Notes under the pieces: model-generated
The model's database searches: none
Seen by the model: the letters and a program-made list of their open reading frames with translations, nothing else
What the model was told of the DNA's origin: nothing
Assembly (NCBI RefSeq): GCF_009184425.1
Contig: NZ_WELG01000002.1
Coordinates: 1,240,001-1,304,000 of the forward strand
Source of the DNA: Flagellimonas olearia
GTDB taxonomy: Bacteria > Bacteroidota > Bacteroidia > Flavobacteriales > Flavobacteriaceae
Direction of reading: 5' to 3'
Length of the DNA stretch: 64,000 nt
Translations under genes and position numbers: made by a program
Shown: piece by piece, positions 35,843 to 44,120 of the stretch
How positions within the stretch are numbered: the stretch's first letter is position 1
Layout: every line of letters starts with the position of its first letter

Positions 35843-36712
35843 TTATAGCGTTTCTGCGTGCAACAAAATGGACATGGCCCTCTGGGCATTTCCTTCTTCC
35901 AAAATGCGTTGTGCCAAGCGGTGCAACTCAATCTTGGACAATGTTTTTACTTCTGGGTCTTGGGAGATGTCCATTACATCTTGCTTGGAAGGTAGCTGTT
36001 CCATATTCCCCAATCGTCCCAAATTGTTTCCCGTCAGTACCTTACTTTCCCGAATGCCCTTGGGCAGCGCATCTACGCCCATACCTTTGGTTTGAATGGG
36101 TTTGGGAATTTCAAAAAGGGCATCTTTGGAGGCTCTGATATACCAACTGCCTCCCATACGGCCCACCAAATCCAATTTTTCAGTGTCCAAAATACCATTG
36201 GTAAAATAGGCTTCGTTGATATGGATGAGTTCCACCTTGGCCATTATCAAGTTGCCCGCTCCCGGGGTTTGGGCCAGTTCAATGACTTCCATCACACTAC
36301 ATTCAAACGAAACAGGGGCTTCGCCCACACGGGGAGGTCTTACTTTTTCACTGGGTATTTGGGTAAAGCCGGCCTTTACAAACTCGTTTACCCCTTTGTC
36401 ATAGGCGGTACTGGACAATGACATCTGTTCCACCATATCATGGTTGACAATATTGATGACCACTTCGGGGACCTCCTTAACGTTCTCGTGGGTATGTTTC
36501 AAGCTATTGTCCCTACCGCTACGTGAAGGAGAAAATACCATCACAGGCGGATTGGAACTAAATACATTGAAGAAACTGAACGGGCTCAGGTTTACATTGC
36601 CTTCCTTATCCACGGTACTGGCAAAGCAAATGGGCCTTGGGGCCACCGCAGTGAGCATGATACTGTGGAGCTCAGGTTGCGAAATTTGGTTGGGGTCTAC
36701 GGTCTTTATCAT
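35843..36712 (-). CDS. Flavin reductase family protein (FMN-binding)
   Basis: 289 residues. The FMN-binding split-barrel domain fills about 1-190: TAVAPRPICFASTVD and LSPFSFFNVFSSNPPVMVFSPS are typical of the FMN-reductase-like family (pieces SPFSFFNVFSSNPP and VMVFSPS). The C-terminal 90 residues are extra helices, seen in other Bacteroidota members. Likely uses NAD(P)H to reduce flavin, perhaps for an oxygenase. It lies 100 nt after fahA and 3 nt before the HisC-type gene, so probably belongs to the tyrosine operon, although no flavin-dependent monooxygenase is in it. Confidence 0.85.
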   Translation of the reverse strand: MIKTVDPNQISQPELHSIMLTAVAPRPICFASTVDKEGNVNLSPFSFFNVFSSNPPVMVFSPSRSGRDNSLKHTHENVKEVPEVVINIVNHDMVEQMSLSSTAYDKGVNEFVKAGFTQIPSEKVRPPRVGEAPVSFECSVMEVIELAQTPGAGNLIMAKVELIHINEAYFTNGILDTEKLDLVGRMGGSWYIRASKDALFEIPKPIQTKGMGVDALPKGIRESKVLTGNNLGRLGNMEQLPSKQDVMDISQDPEVKTLSKIELHRLAQRILEEGNAQRAMSILLHAETL

Positions 36713-36726
36713 GGCATTGACTTTGC

Positions 36727-36798
36727 TGTCATATCGAGCGCAGTCGAGATATGGATTAAATCTAAGATGACATTTCGACTGCGCTCAATGTGACATCT
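36727..36798. repeat. Inverted pair of dispersed palindromes (TCGA-GCGCAG-TCGA)
   Basis: One copy, TGTCATATCGAGCGCAGTCGAG from 36727, and an opposite-strand copy (TTTCGACTGCGCTCAATGTGACA) ending near 36797, given here by its parts TTTCGACTGCGCTC and AATGTGACA. The pair forms an imperfect inverted repeat between the flavin reductase and fahA genes. Confidence 0.65.
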
Positions 36799-36811
36799 TT
36801 AACTCATGAGC

Positions 36812-38032
36812 TTATTTTGCGGGCAATACTTTAGTGGAAACGGTTCCAAAACCAACCCGTATGGCTTCTTTTTGTGCATAACCGCGAAGGGTCACGGTAT
36901 CCCCATCATTGATGAACTTGCGCTCGGAACCATCGTTCAGTTGTACGGGTTTGGTACCCATCCAGGCCAGCTCCAACATAGAACCATAGGAGTTTTTATC
37001 TTTTCCGGAAATGGTGCCGGAGGCCATCATATCGCCCACATGAATGTTGCAACCGTTCACGGTATGGTGTGCCAATTGTTGTGCCATGTTCCAATACATG
37101 TATTTGAAGTTACTATGGCAAACGGTGGTTTCATCACCTCCATCCGGGGTAATACCCACTTCAAGGTTGATGTCGTAGTTTTTTTCTCCTTCATACTCCA
37201 AATAAGGGAGCACTTTGGGCTCTTGTTCTGGACCGGCTAATCGAAACGGTTCCAAAGCATCCAAGGTAACGATCCAAGGGGAAATGGAAGAGGCAAAGTT
37301 CTTGGCCAAGAATGGGCCTAACGGCACATATTCCCATTTTTGGATATCCCGTGCCGACCAATCATTGAACAGCACTAGTCCAAAAATGTAGTCTTCCGCT
37401 TCCTTGGTGGATACACTTTCGCCTAAATCGGTATTCTTACCTACTACAAACCCCATTTCCAGTTCAAAGTCCAACCGTTGGGAGGGTCCAAAAACGGGAG
37501 TATCCGAGTCTTTCGGCAAGGTCTGCCCTTTGGGCCTGTGAATGGGCTGCCCGCTTACCACAATGGAACTGGCGCGGCCATGATAGCCCACGGGAATGTG
37601 CTTCCAGTTGGGCAGCAGGGCATTTTCGGGGTCGCGGAACATTTTGCCCACATTGGTGGCGTGCTCAATACTGGAATAAAAGTCGGTATAATCGCCAACG
37701 CAGACCGGCATGTGCATTTGTGCTTCGGATTGTTTCACGAACAACTCCGGTTTTCCCGCCAATGGGGAAGTATTGTCCTTGAGCCAATACTGGATTTTTT
37801 TCCGGACCCTTGAGGTGATTTCTTTCCCCAAGGAGATAAAATCATTGAGGTCTTCCCGCTCCAAAACGGCCACGTTGAAATCGAAAACATCCAATTCCCC
37901 CACAGCGACCAAATCCAAAATGTGGTCTCCTATGGCAACCCCAGCCCGTGGGCTTCTGTCTTTGGTGGAAAAGATTCCAAATGGAATGTTATGGATGGAA
38001 AAGTCTGAATTTTCAGGTATATCTATGATCAT
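36812..38032 (-). CDS. fahA: Fumarylacetoacetase
   Basis: 406 residues from the ATG at 38032 (MIIDIPENSDFSIHN). An in-frame ATG at 38059 would add nine residues but starts inside a repeat element. The last step of tyrosine and homogentisate breakdown: fumarylacetoacetate to fumarate and acetoacetate. Seen: SSIEHATNVGKMFRD, LDFELEMGFVVG with metal ligands, FNDWSARDIQKWEYVPLGPF and MMASGTISG near the C-terminus. Third gene of the hpd-hmgA-fahA run. Confidence 0.95.
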   Translation of the reverse strand: MIIDIPENSDFSIHNIPFGIFSTKDRSPRAGVAIGDHILDLVAVGELDVFDFNVAVLEREDLNDFISLGKEITSRVRKKIQYWLKDNTSPLAGKPELFVKQSEAQMHMPVCVGDYTDFYSSIEHATNVGKMFRDPENALLPNWKHIPVGYHGRASSIVVSGQPIHRPKGQTLPKDSDTPVFGPSQRLDFELEMGFVVGKNTDLGESVSTKEAEDYIFGLVLFNDWSARDIQKWEYVPLGPFLAKNFASSISPWIVTLDALEPFRLAGPEQEPKVLPYLEYEGEKNYDINLEVGITPDGGDETTVCHSNFKYMYWNMAQQLAHHTVNGCNIHVGDMMASGTISGKDKNSYGSMLELAWMGTKPVQLNDGSERKFINDGDTVTLRGYAQKEAIRVGFGTVSTKVLPAK

Positions 38033-38053
38033 TGATGTTCTTTTTCTTATTTC

Positions 38054-38136
38054 TGTCATTTCGAACGAACGTGAGAAATCTGAAATTGAGATTTCCCAAT
38101 CGTCCCGATGCTATCAGGACTTATTTTGAAATGACC
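38054..38136. repeat. Repeat element with inverted ends between fahA and hmgA
   Basis: TGTCATTTCGAACGAACGTG at the left and TTTTGAAATGACC at the right give GTCATTTC / GAAATGAC inverted ends around about 80 nt, with a smaller hairpin GTCCCGATGCTATCAGGAC inside. Related in its start to the elements at 14129 and 36727. No ORF of substance. Confidence 0.6.
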
Positions 38137-38147
38137 GTACTTTAATG

Positions 38148-39305
38148 TTACTCCACCCAAGATTTGTAATACTTGCCATCGTCAATCTTGAGGGCATTCT
38201 CGGTTATCTTTAATGGCTTAAAAGTGTCTATCATCACAGCGAGCTCCTCAGTGCCCTTTTTGCCAATGCTGGCTTCGTAGGTTCCGGGGTGCGGCCCGTG
38301 TGGAATCCCGGCGGGGTGCAGTGAAATGTATCCGGGTCCAATTCCGGTACGGCTCATAAAATCACCATCCACATAGTACAACACTTCATCAGAATCTATA
38401 TTGGAGTGGTTGTAGGGTGCCGGAATGGCTTTTGGATGATAATCGTACAGCCTTGGACAGAAGGAACATACCACAAAGGCACTGGTCTCAAAAGTCTGGT
38501 GTACTGGGGGCGGTTGGTGTACCCGGCCCGTAATGGGTTCAAAATTATGAATGGAAAAACCGTAGGGATAATTATAGCCGTCCCAACCCACAACATCAAA
38601 AGGGTGCGTGGCATAGACCAATTGGTGCAACATGCCCTCCTTTTTGATTTTCATCAAGAACTCCCCGGTCTCATCATGGGCCTTCAAGTCTTGAGGCAAT
38701 TTATAATCCCGTTCGCAGAAAGGCGAATGTTCCAACAACTGCCCGAACCAATTCCGGTACCGCTTTGGGGTATACATGGGGTGAAAGGATTCGGCATAGA
38801 GGATGCGATTGTCCTCCGTGTCAAACTCAATCTGATAAATCATTCCGCGGGGAATGATGAGGTAGTCCCCATATTCAAAAGGGATATTTCCCAAAAAGGT
38901 CTTCAAGGTCCCAGAACCTTTGTGAATGAACAACATCTCATCCGCATCGGCATTTTTATAGAAATACTCCGTAAGGGATTTTCTGGGAGCTGCCAGTCCA
39001 ATATGGACATCATTGTTGACCAAAAGCGGTTCCCGGGATTCCAAGAAATCGCCCTTGGGTGCTACATCAAAACCAATGAGTTTACGACTGGTGATGTTCT
39101 TGTCCACTGCAATCTTTGGGCGTACATCCACTGCCTTGCCAATCTCCTTTACCTGCGTAGGGCGATGGATATGGTAAAGCAGGGACGACATCCCATCAAA
39201 ACCTATGGTACCGAACAATTGCTCATAATAGAGCCCGCCCTTGGGTTTCTCAAATTGGGTGTGCCGCTTTTGTGGGATTTTCCCGAGTTTATGATAGATA
39301 GGCAT
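38148..39305 (-). CDS. hmgA: Homogentisate 1,2-dioxygenase
   Basis: 385 residues. Fe(II) ring-cleaving enzyme that opens homogentisate to maleylacetoacetate. Cupin-like C-terminal domain with HPAGIPHGPHPG, the iron-binding His-rich segment, DEVLYYVDGDFMSRTGIGPG (pieces DEVLYYVDGDF and SRTGIGPG) and IHRPTQVKEIG near the N-terminus. Shorter than the 430-residue Pseudomonas enzyme, as usual for Bacteroidota. Between hpd (86 nt upstream) and fahA. Confidence 0.95.
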   Translation of the reverse strand: MPIYHKLGKIPQKRHTQFEKPKGGLYYEQLFGTIGFDGMSSLLYHIHRPTQVKEIGKAVDVRPKIAVDKNITSRKLIGFDVAPKGDFLESREPLLVNNDVHIGLAAPRKSLTEYFYKNADADEMLFIHKGSGTLKTFLGNIPFEYGDYLIIPRGMIYQIEFDTEDNRILYAESFHPMYTPKRYRNWFGQLLEHSPFCERDYKLPQDLKAHDETGEFLMKIKKEGMLHQLVYATHPFDVVGWDGYNYPYGFSIHNFEPITGRVHQPPPVHQTFETSAFVVCSFCPRLYDYHPKAIPAPYNHSNIDSDEVLYYVDGDFMSRTGIGPGYISLHPAGIPHGPHPGTYEASIGKKGTEELAVMIDTFKPLKITENALKIDDGKYYKSWVE

Positions 39306-39391
39306 TTTTTAAGTTTTAAGTTATCAGTGCTAAGTGTTGAATAGTGGGTACACTGCCCTACTTAAAATTCAATATTTAAAATTTACAATTT

Positions 39392-40525
39392 TTAATGCAA
39401 TGTTCCCCGAAGCTCTTGTTCGCGCTCAATGGCTTCGAACAGTGCCTTAAAGTTACCTTTTCCAAATGATTGTGCACCCTTTCTTTGAATGATTTCAAAG
39501 AACATGGTAGGTCTAGGTTCCACGGGTCGGGTGAAAATCTGTAGCAAATAGCCCTCATCATCACGGTCCACCAAAATGCCCAGTTCTTTCAAAGGAGCAA
39601 TATCTTCATCTATTTTGCCCACACGGTCGGTCACGGCCTCGTAGTAGGTGTCGGGTACACGCAGGAATTCAACCCCACGGCTTCTAAGATCTCGGACGGT
39701 TTGGATGATATCGTCCGTAGCCACAGCGATATGCTGTACCCCTTCGCCTTCATAAAAATCGAGATATTCCTCTACTTGTGATTTTTTCTTCCCTTCGGCA
39801 GGTTCGTTGATGGGAAATTTGATACGGCCATTGCCATTGCTCATCACCTTGCTCATCAGGGCGGTATATTCGGTTGAGATATCTTTATCGTCAAAAGAAA
39901 GGATGTTCTTAAAGCCCAATACGTTTTCGTAGAACCCTACCCAGTGATTCATTTTGTTCCAATCCACATTGCCCACCATATGATCAACATATTTTAGGCC
40001 AGTGGAAGTGGGGTTGTAATCCGGGGTTTCCCATTTTTTGAAGCCAGGAAGAAATACCCCATCGTAATCTTTGCGTTCCACAAAAATATGGACGGTCTCC
40101 CCATAGGTGTAGATGCCAGAACGTACCACTTTACCAGTGGAATCCTCTTCCACTTGGGGCTCCATGTACGATTTTGCGCCACGTTCCATGGCTGCGTTAT
40201 AGGCATAGGTGGCATCGTCTACCCACAGGGCCACCACTTTAACACCATCGCCATGTTGGTCAATATGTTTTCCAATTTGGGTCCCACTTTTTAAGGGAGA
40301 AGTAAGGATCAATCGAATCTTATCCTGTACCACCACATAGCTTTCGCGGTCTTTTAACCCAGTTTCCAGCCCGGCATAGGCCAAGGATTGAAAACCGAAA
40401 GCTGTTTTATAGAAATGGGCTGCTTGTTTGGAGTTGCCTACATAAAGTTCAATATAATCTGTGCCATTGATGGGCATAAAATCCGTCCCTTGATCAGATG
40501 TTTTGGTAAGTGCAGATGTCTCCAT
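39392..40525 (-). CDS. hpd: 4-hydroxyphenylpyruvate dioxygenase
   Basis: 377 residues. Converts 4-hydroxyphenylpyruvate to homogentisate with Fe(II). Two vicinal-oxygen-chelate domains; iron ligands H182 (KYVDHMVGNV), H265 (GVQHIAVATDD) and E344 (MFFEIIQRKG). It heads the minus-strand catabolic operon and its -7 element lies next to a palindromic operator that faces the divergent MarR gene, so regulation by that MarR is likely. Confidence 0.97.
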   Translation of the reverse strand: METSALTKTSDQGTDFMPINGTDYIELYVGNSKQAAHFYKTAFGFQSLAYAGLETGLKDRESYVVVQDKIRLILTSPLKSGTQIGKHIDQHGDGVKVVALWVDDATYAYNAAMERGAKSYMEPQVEEDSTGKVVRSGIYTYGETVHIFVERKDYDGVFLPGFKKWETPDYNPTSTGLKYVDHMVGNVDWNKMNHWVGFYENVLGFKNILSFDDKDISTEYTALMSKVMSNGNGRIKFPINEPAEGKKKSQVEEYLDFYEGEGVQHIAVATDDIIQTVRDLRSRGVEFLRVPDTYYEAVTDRVGKIDEDIAPLKELGILVDRDDEGYLLQIFTRPVEPRPTMFFEIIQRKGAQSFGKGNFKALFEAIEREQELRGTLH

Positions 40526-40552
40526 GATGAATATTTTTAGTTGTTAAATCAC

Positions 40553-40572
40553 TTTGTTGTCTATGCAACAAA
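40553..40572. promoter_or_regulatory. Putative MarR operator in the hpd/marR gap
   Basis: Perfect inverted repeat TTTGTTG-TCTATG-CAACAAA, 20 bp. It overlaps the minus-strand -7 box of hpd (40569-40576) by 4 bp and extends through its likely start site, an ideal repressor position, 28 nt upstream of the hpd start codon. Confidence 0.65.
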
Positions 40573-40576
40573 AATA
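40569..40576 (-). promoter_or_regulatory. -7 element of hpd (TATTTTTG)
   Basis: Exact TAnnTTTG on the minus strand, 43 nt before the hpd start. Confidence 0.55.
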
Positions 40577-40675
40577 AGTATTTTTGGGAAACGAAATTAT
40601 TTTCCACGTTAAATTTTAAGCTAAAATTTGGAGCCATAGTACAAGGAAGGGCAAGACCCATAAAAAGGGAATCCC

Positions 40676-40683
40676 TATTTTTG
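40676..40683 (+). promoter_or_regulatory. -7 element of the marR gene (TATTTTTG)
   Basis: Exact TAnnTTTG, 17 nt before the ATG at 40701. The operator is about 100 bp upstream of it, so autoregulation by that site alone is less obvious. Confidence 0.5.
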
Positions 40684-40700
40684 TTGGAACATAAAAACTG

Positions 40701-41147
40701 ATGCTTAACCATATAGATGACATACAGGGGATTGGATTGCACTTGGATTTGGTCCTCCGCAAGATTCAAGATGCCTATTTAAGGACCTTTGAGGACTTGG
40801 GTGTTGAAATGACCATTGAGCAATGGGTAATCTTGCACCGCATCTATGAGTTAGGCGATGAGGCCAGCCAACGGGACATTGTCCGAAGCAATTTCCGGAA
40901 CAGGGCCACAACTTCACGGGTAATTGGTGGGTTGGAGCGAAAGGGCTGGATTGCCAAAACCCGTTTTGATGGCGACCAAAAACGATTTAAGCTGGAGTTT
41001 ACCCCCAAAGGTCAAGAGGTGATTGACCTCGTATTACCGCACGCGCTCCAATTGCGAAAATTGGCAGTAAAAAATCTGGGGCCAAATGAGTTTGAGACCT
41101 TTTTAAAGGTCTTGGACCAAATAGGGGAGAATTACGAGGAAAGCTAA
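40701..41147 (+). CDS. MarR-family transcriptional regulator, probable regulator of the hpd operon
   Basis: 148 residues, the usual MarR size and plan: N-terminal dimer helix, winged helix-turn-helix with QRDIVRSNFRNRATTSRVIGGLERKGWI (pieces DIVRSNFRNRATTSR and IGGLERKGWI), a wing TRFDGDQKRFKLEFTPKG with a basic turn, and a C-terminal dimer helix. MarR proteins usually bind aromatic ligands. Divergent from hpd across a gap with one clear palindrome, so it probably senses an intermediate of tyrosine breakdown. The ligand is not known. Confidence 0.9.
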   Translation: MLNHIDDIQGIGLHLDLVLRKIQDAYLRTFEDLGVEMTIEQWVILHRIYELGDEASQRDIVRSNFRNRATTSRVIGGLERKGWIAKTRFDGDQKRFKLEFTPKGQEVIDLVLPHALQLRKLAVKNLGPNEFETFLKVLDQIGENYEES

Positions 41148-41148
41148 A

Positions 41149-41880
41149 TCACTTTGCCACCATTATCTGTATCAGGGTGGCCAGACCAATAAGGAGAATG
41201 AACAGCAGGCTCAAGCTCCTAAACTTATCCTGTGGAATGTACGCCAGTATCTTTTTGCCCAAATAGGTCCCTATCAACCCAATGGCGAACAAAAAGGGAA
41301 GGTAGGTGAGTTCCTGTTTTCCAATATAGCCGTTGTTGTAATAGACAAAGGTCCGGGAAAAATCGATCATAAAATCTATAAAGGCCGAAGTGGCTATAAA
41401 GGCATGCTTTTCCAAATTAAAAGCGGCCATGGTCAACCCCCTTATGGCACCGCCGGTTCCCAAAAGCCCTGCAGAGAAGCCCGAAAGCGTTCCCCCAATG
41501 ACCGCATTCTTTTTATTGGGAAGCACCACAATCTCTTTTTTAATGAGGAACAGCAGGCTAAAGACCACTAAGAAAACCCCCAGAACCACGGTAAGGGCGT
41601 AGCCATCCACCAGTTTTGAAAGAAATCCTCCGGCAATCACAAAGAATACGGACGGAACCCCAATGTACAGCAACAGTTTTTTGTCCAACCCTTTCTTGAA
41701 CAAAAAGATCTTGCTCAGGTTGCTGGACAGGTGGAAAATGGCCGTCATGCCCAACACCGAATAGAAATCAAAATAAAAGTTGCCCAAGGGCACAAAAAAG
41801 ACCGAAGACCCAAAACCACCGATGGTACCGATGATTTCGGCAGCCAAGGCCAAAAGCAGGAAAAAGTAGTTGATTTTCAT
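41149..41880 (-). CDS. TSUP (TauE/SafE)-family membrane permease
   Basis: 243 residues with about eight membrane helices and the duplicated TauE/SafE half-repeats: GTIGGFGSSVFFVPLG in the first half and GFSAGLLGTGGAIRG in the second (GxGGG-like). The family exports sulfite or sulfoacetate or moves organic acids. It ends 1 nt from the marR stop on the opposite strand. No sulfur genes are nearby, so substrate is open. Confidence 0.88.
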   Translation of the reverse strand: MKINYFFLLLALAAEIIGTIGGFGSSVFFVPLGNFYFDFYSVLGMTAIFHLSSNLSKIFLFKKGLDKKLLLYIGVPSVFFVIAGGFLSKLVDGYALTVVLGVFLVVFSLLFLIKKEIVVLPNKKNAVIGGTLSGFSAGLLGTGGAIRGLTMAAFNLEKHAFIATSAFIDFMIDFSRTFVYYNNGYIGKQELTYLPFLFAIGLIGTYLGKKILAYIPQDKFRSLSLLFILLIGLATLIQIMVAK

Positions 41881-42056
41881 AAGGTTTTGGGTGGTTGTTG
41901 CGTCACAAAGAATGGATGGTTTACAAAATTTTAACCTAAAATAAGCCTAAATTCCATCATATGGGTAATACAGCATAGAAACTGGTGAATTCTATGGACG
42001 CACGCATTTCAAATCCACCGCAACTTTGCCCTTGTATAATTTTAATATACAGGATT

Positions 42057-42620
42057 ATGAAAAAGACAAGATTTTATCCAACAATATGGAGCACTGTACC
42101 TTTTACGCCCAGCATCATGGCCGATTGGTATGCACCACAGAACGGAAGCAAGGAGCTGATCATGAAAAACAATGCCGCTACCTCGCTAAAGGTTTCTGAA
42201 ATGACCTTGAACATTGTAAAATTGGCAGCCGTGGATACGGATGGGAAAGAACACCAGGTCGTGGACTTCCCAGGACAGAACCCCGTGGTACTTAAAGGTA
42301 TCCCTTCGGGATGTTTTTTGCGCTCCAAGAGCCTGCTTGCCCTTCCCAAGGGAAAATATACCGCCCTACGCTTTTATTTGGCCGGCTGGGGTAACCAGTT
42401 CATCTATAGGGATGGAGTGGAAGAATCTGCCAACTCTTTCGACAGTTTGGACTTTGCCGTGGAAAATGGCTTTGAAATTGATGGAAATGAATTGACGGAA
42501 GCAAAATTATGGTTTGACTTTGCTCCCTACCAGTGGAAGCGACACTTTAAACCGCTGTCGGATTTGTTTAAAGGGAGCAAAAGTCCCAAACCAAGATTGG
42601 CCAACAGTTTTGGCAATTAA
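42057..42620 (+). CDS. Unknown cytoplasmic protein (187 aa)
   Basis: 187 residues from the ATG at 42057 (MKKTRFYPTIWSTVPFTPSIM); an in-frame ATG at 41985 gives a 24-residue addition of poor character. No signal peptide, no membrane helix, mainly beta-rich with an ALRFYLAGWGNQFIYRDG segment and a C-terminal LKPLSDLFKGS-like helix region. I recognise no family. It stands alone with its own terminator and a T/A-rich upstream stretch, which suggests independent expression. Confidence 0.6.
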   Translation: MKKTRFYPTIWSTVPFTPSIMADWYAPQNGSKELIMKNNAATSLKVSEMTLNIVKLAAVDTDGKEHQVVDFPGQNPVVLKGIPSGCFLRSKSLLALPKGKYTALRFYLAGWGNQFIYRDGVEESANSFDSLDFAVENGFEIDGNELTEAKLWFDFAPYQWKRHFKPLSDLFKGSKSPKPRLANSFGN

Positions 42621-42640
42621 CATGTTTTGAGCAAATGGAA

Positions 42641-42666
42641 AAGGCACCTTTTGGGGTGCCTTTTTT
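42641..42666 (+). terminator. Terminator after the 42057 gene
   Basis: AAGGCACC / GGTGCCTT stem with 6-nt loop and T-run. Confidence 0.85.
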
Positions 42667-42694
42667 GATTTTAGGGATTGGGGCGGATGTGGAA

Positions 42695-43441
42695 TCAAGC
42701 ATCGGCCAGTCCGTTTATTTTGTTGAAAGCGAACTTTGGGGCAATCCTTGAAATTTTGTAGAGCAGTTTTACCCCGGCAATTCTCACCTCGGGACTCCCT
42801 TTTTGTAGCCCTGCAAGCATTCCATCAACGGCTTTTTCCGTGGTGATGGCGATCTTGGGCGGATTTCCCTTGTGCCATGGGGTGTTCACCGCAGGGAACA
42901 TGACCTCAACGGTCCGTACCTTGCCAGTTTCCGTTTTGCTCCGGAAGACTTGGGTGAAGGAGTGGAGGGCCGCTTTGGTGGCATTGTAAAAAGGGTAATC
43001 GGCGCGTGGGGTATAAATGAGGCCGGTGGTTACATTGATGATGTGTGCATCTGCGTTTTTTTGCAATTGCGGATACAGAAAATGGATCAGGCGAAGCGGG
43101 GCCAAAAAATTTGTTTCCACTTCCTGTTCCGCCATTTCCATAATATGGTCCGTGGTTAAAAAATCAACCTTATGGACCAAGGCTGCATTGTTGATGAGTA
43201 CATTGGTTTCAGGATACTTCTCCATTACTTCTTGGGCCAATGCTTTGCATTGCTCTTTTTGGGAGAGGTCACATTGTATGGTTTCCAGTTGGGGAAGCTC
43301 TGCTTTGGCCCGTTCCAACTTTTGTTGGGAACGCCCACAGATAATGACCTTGTTTTGGTTGTTGATCAGGCGTTTGCTGAGTTCAAGGCCAATGCCCGAA
43401 CTTCCGCCCGTGATCAAGATGGTGTTGCCGGATAGTTTCAT
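42695..43441 (-). CDS. Short-chain dehydrogenase/reductase (DltE-like)
   Basis: 248 residues from the ATG at 43441 (MKLSGNTILITGGSSGIG); an ATG at 43453 adds four residues. Classical SDR: GGSSGIG for NAD(P), NNAALV in the beta4 position, the catalytic Ser region NVTTG (Thr/Thr rather than a clear Ser) and YNATK with Tyr and Lys. C-terminal part is specific to the DltE subgroup. Substrate unknown. A -7 element (TACTTTTG) lies at 43471-43478. Confidence 0.88.
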   Translation of the reverse strand: MKLSGNTILITGGSSGIGLELSKRLINNQNKVIICGRSQQKLERAKAELPQLETIQCDLSQKEQCKALAQEVMEKYPETNVLINNAALVHKVDFLTTDHIMEMAEQEVETNFLAPLRLIHFLYPQLQKNADAHIINVTTGLIYTPRADYPFYNATKAALHSFTQVFRSKTETGKVRTVEVMFPAVNTPWHKGNPPKIAITTEKAVDGMLAGLQKGSPEVRIAGVKLLYKISRIAPKFAFNKINGLADA

Positions 43442-43470
43442 GTTTTTTTGCATTTACAGTTGATACGCAC

Positions 43471-43478
43471 CAAAAGTA
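43471..43478 (-). promoter_or_regulatory. -7 element of the SDR gene (TACTTTTG)
   Basis: Exact TAnnTTTG on the minus strand, 29 nt before the ATG at 43441. Just upstream lies an imperfect GGTGCCGGTTCCACC dyad that could be an operator. Confidence 0.45.
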
Positions 43479-43510
43479 AATCGGTGGAACCGGCACCGCA
43501 TTGATGTATG

Positions 43511-44068
43511 TTAAGTCTGCATATTTTTCCGGATTCGACTGAGGCTTTCCGGCTGTATGCCCAGATAGGAGGCAATAATGGTCTGGTTGATCCTTTTGTC
43601 GATATTGGGATATTCCTCTAAAAAATCCAGATACCGTGTTTCGGCATTCAAGAGCAGAAGATCTCGCTCCCTTTTTTCCTTTTTGGAAAATCCCTTTTCA
43701 ATGGATTTCAGTAAAAATTTCACCCAAAACACATCGGTTTCAAAAAGAGCGAGCCATTTTGGGTAGGGAATGACCAATATCTCGGCATCCTCCATCGCCT
43801 CGATAAAAAAATGGGAAGGGGCATTGGAGGTCATGGCCGAGTAGGAGCTGATAAAATCATGCTCCATGATGATGCCCTTGGTGAACTCGTTCCCCTTGGG
43901 GGTGATGTATACATATCTGAACAGCCCCGATTTTACAAAGGCAAAGCCTTTGGGGATTTCCCCCGCCCGAACAAAGTAATCGCCCTTTTGCAGGGTTTTC
44001 ACCTGACCTATGGCGAGCAGTTGTTCCACTTTGTCCTCGGGCAATATGTGTTGCAGCACTTCTTTCAT
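43511..44068 (-). CDS. Crp/Fnr-family transcriptional regulator
   Basis: 185 residues. The cyclic-nucleotide-binding fold (about 1-115, with GDYFVRAGEIPKGFAFVKSG as pieces GDYFVRAGEI and PKGFAFVKSG) is followed by a C-terminal helix-turn-helix, NQTIIASYLGIQPESLSRIRKNM (pieces NQTIIASYLGI and PESLSRIRKNM). No cluster-binding Cys pattern of true Fnr. This is the Bacteroidota Crp/Fnr subgroup with FNR-like control of stress or metabolism. Next to the SDR on the same strand. A TATCTTTA box (44078-44085) is 9 nt before the start codon. Confidence 0.85.
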   Translation of the reverse strand: MKEVLQHILPEDKVEQLLAIGQVKTLQKGDYFVRAGEIPKGFAFVKSGLFRYVYITPKGNEFTKGIIMEHDFISSYSAMTSNAPSHFFIEAMEDAEILVIPYPKWLALFETDVFWVKFLLKSIEKGFSKKEKRERDLLLLNAETRYLDFLEEYPNIDKRINQTIIASYLGIQPESLSRIRKNMQT

Positions 44069-44120
44069 GGCCTGCCCTAAAGATACTAAGGGAATTTATT
44101 GGATGATCAAAATAAGCGGT

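Noticed and set aside
38032-38059. Longer start for fumarylacetoacetase at 38059
   Set aside because: The extra nine codons lie in a repeat element, and MIIDIPENSDF is a natural start.
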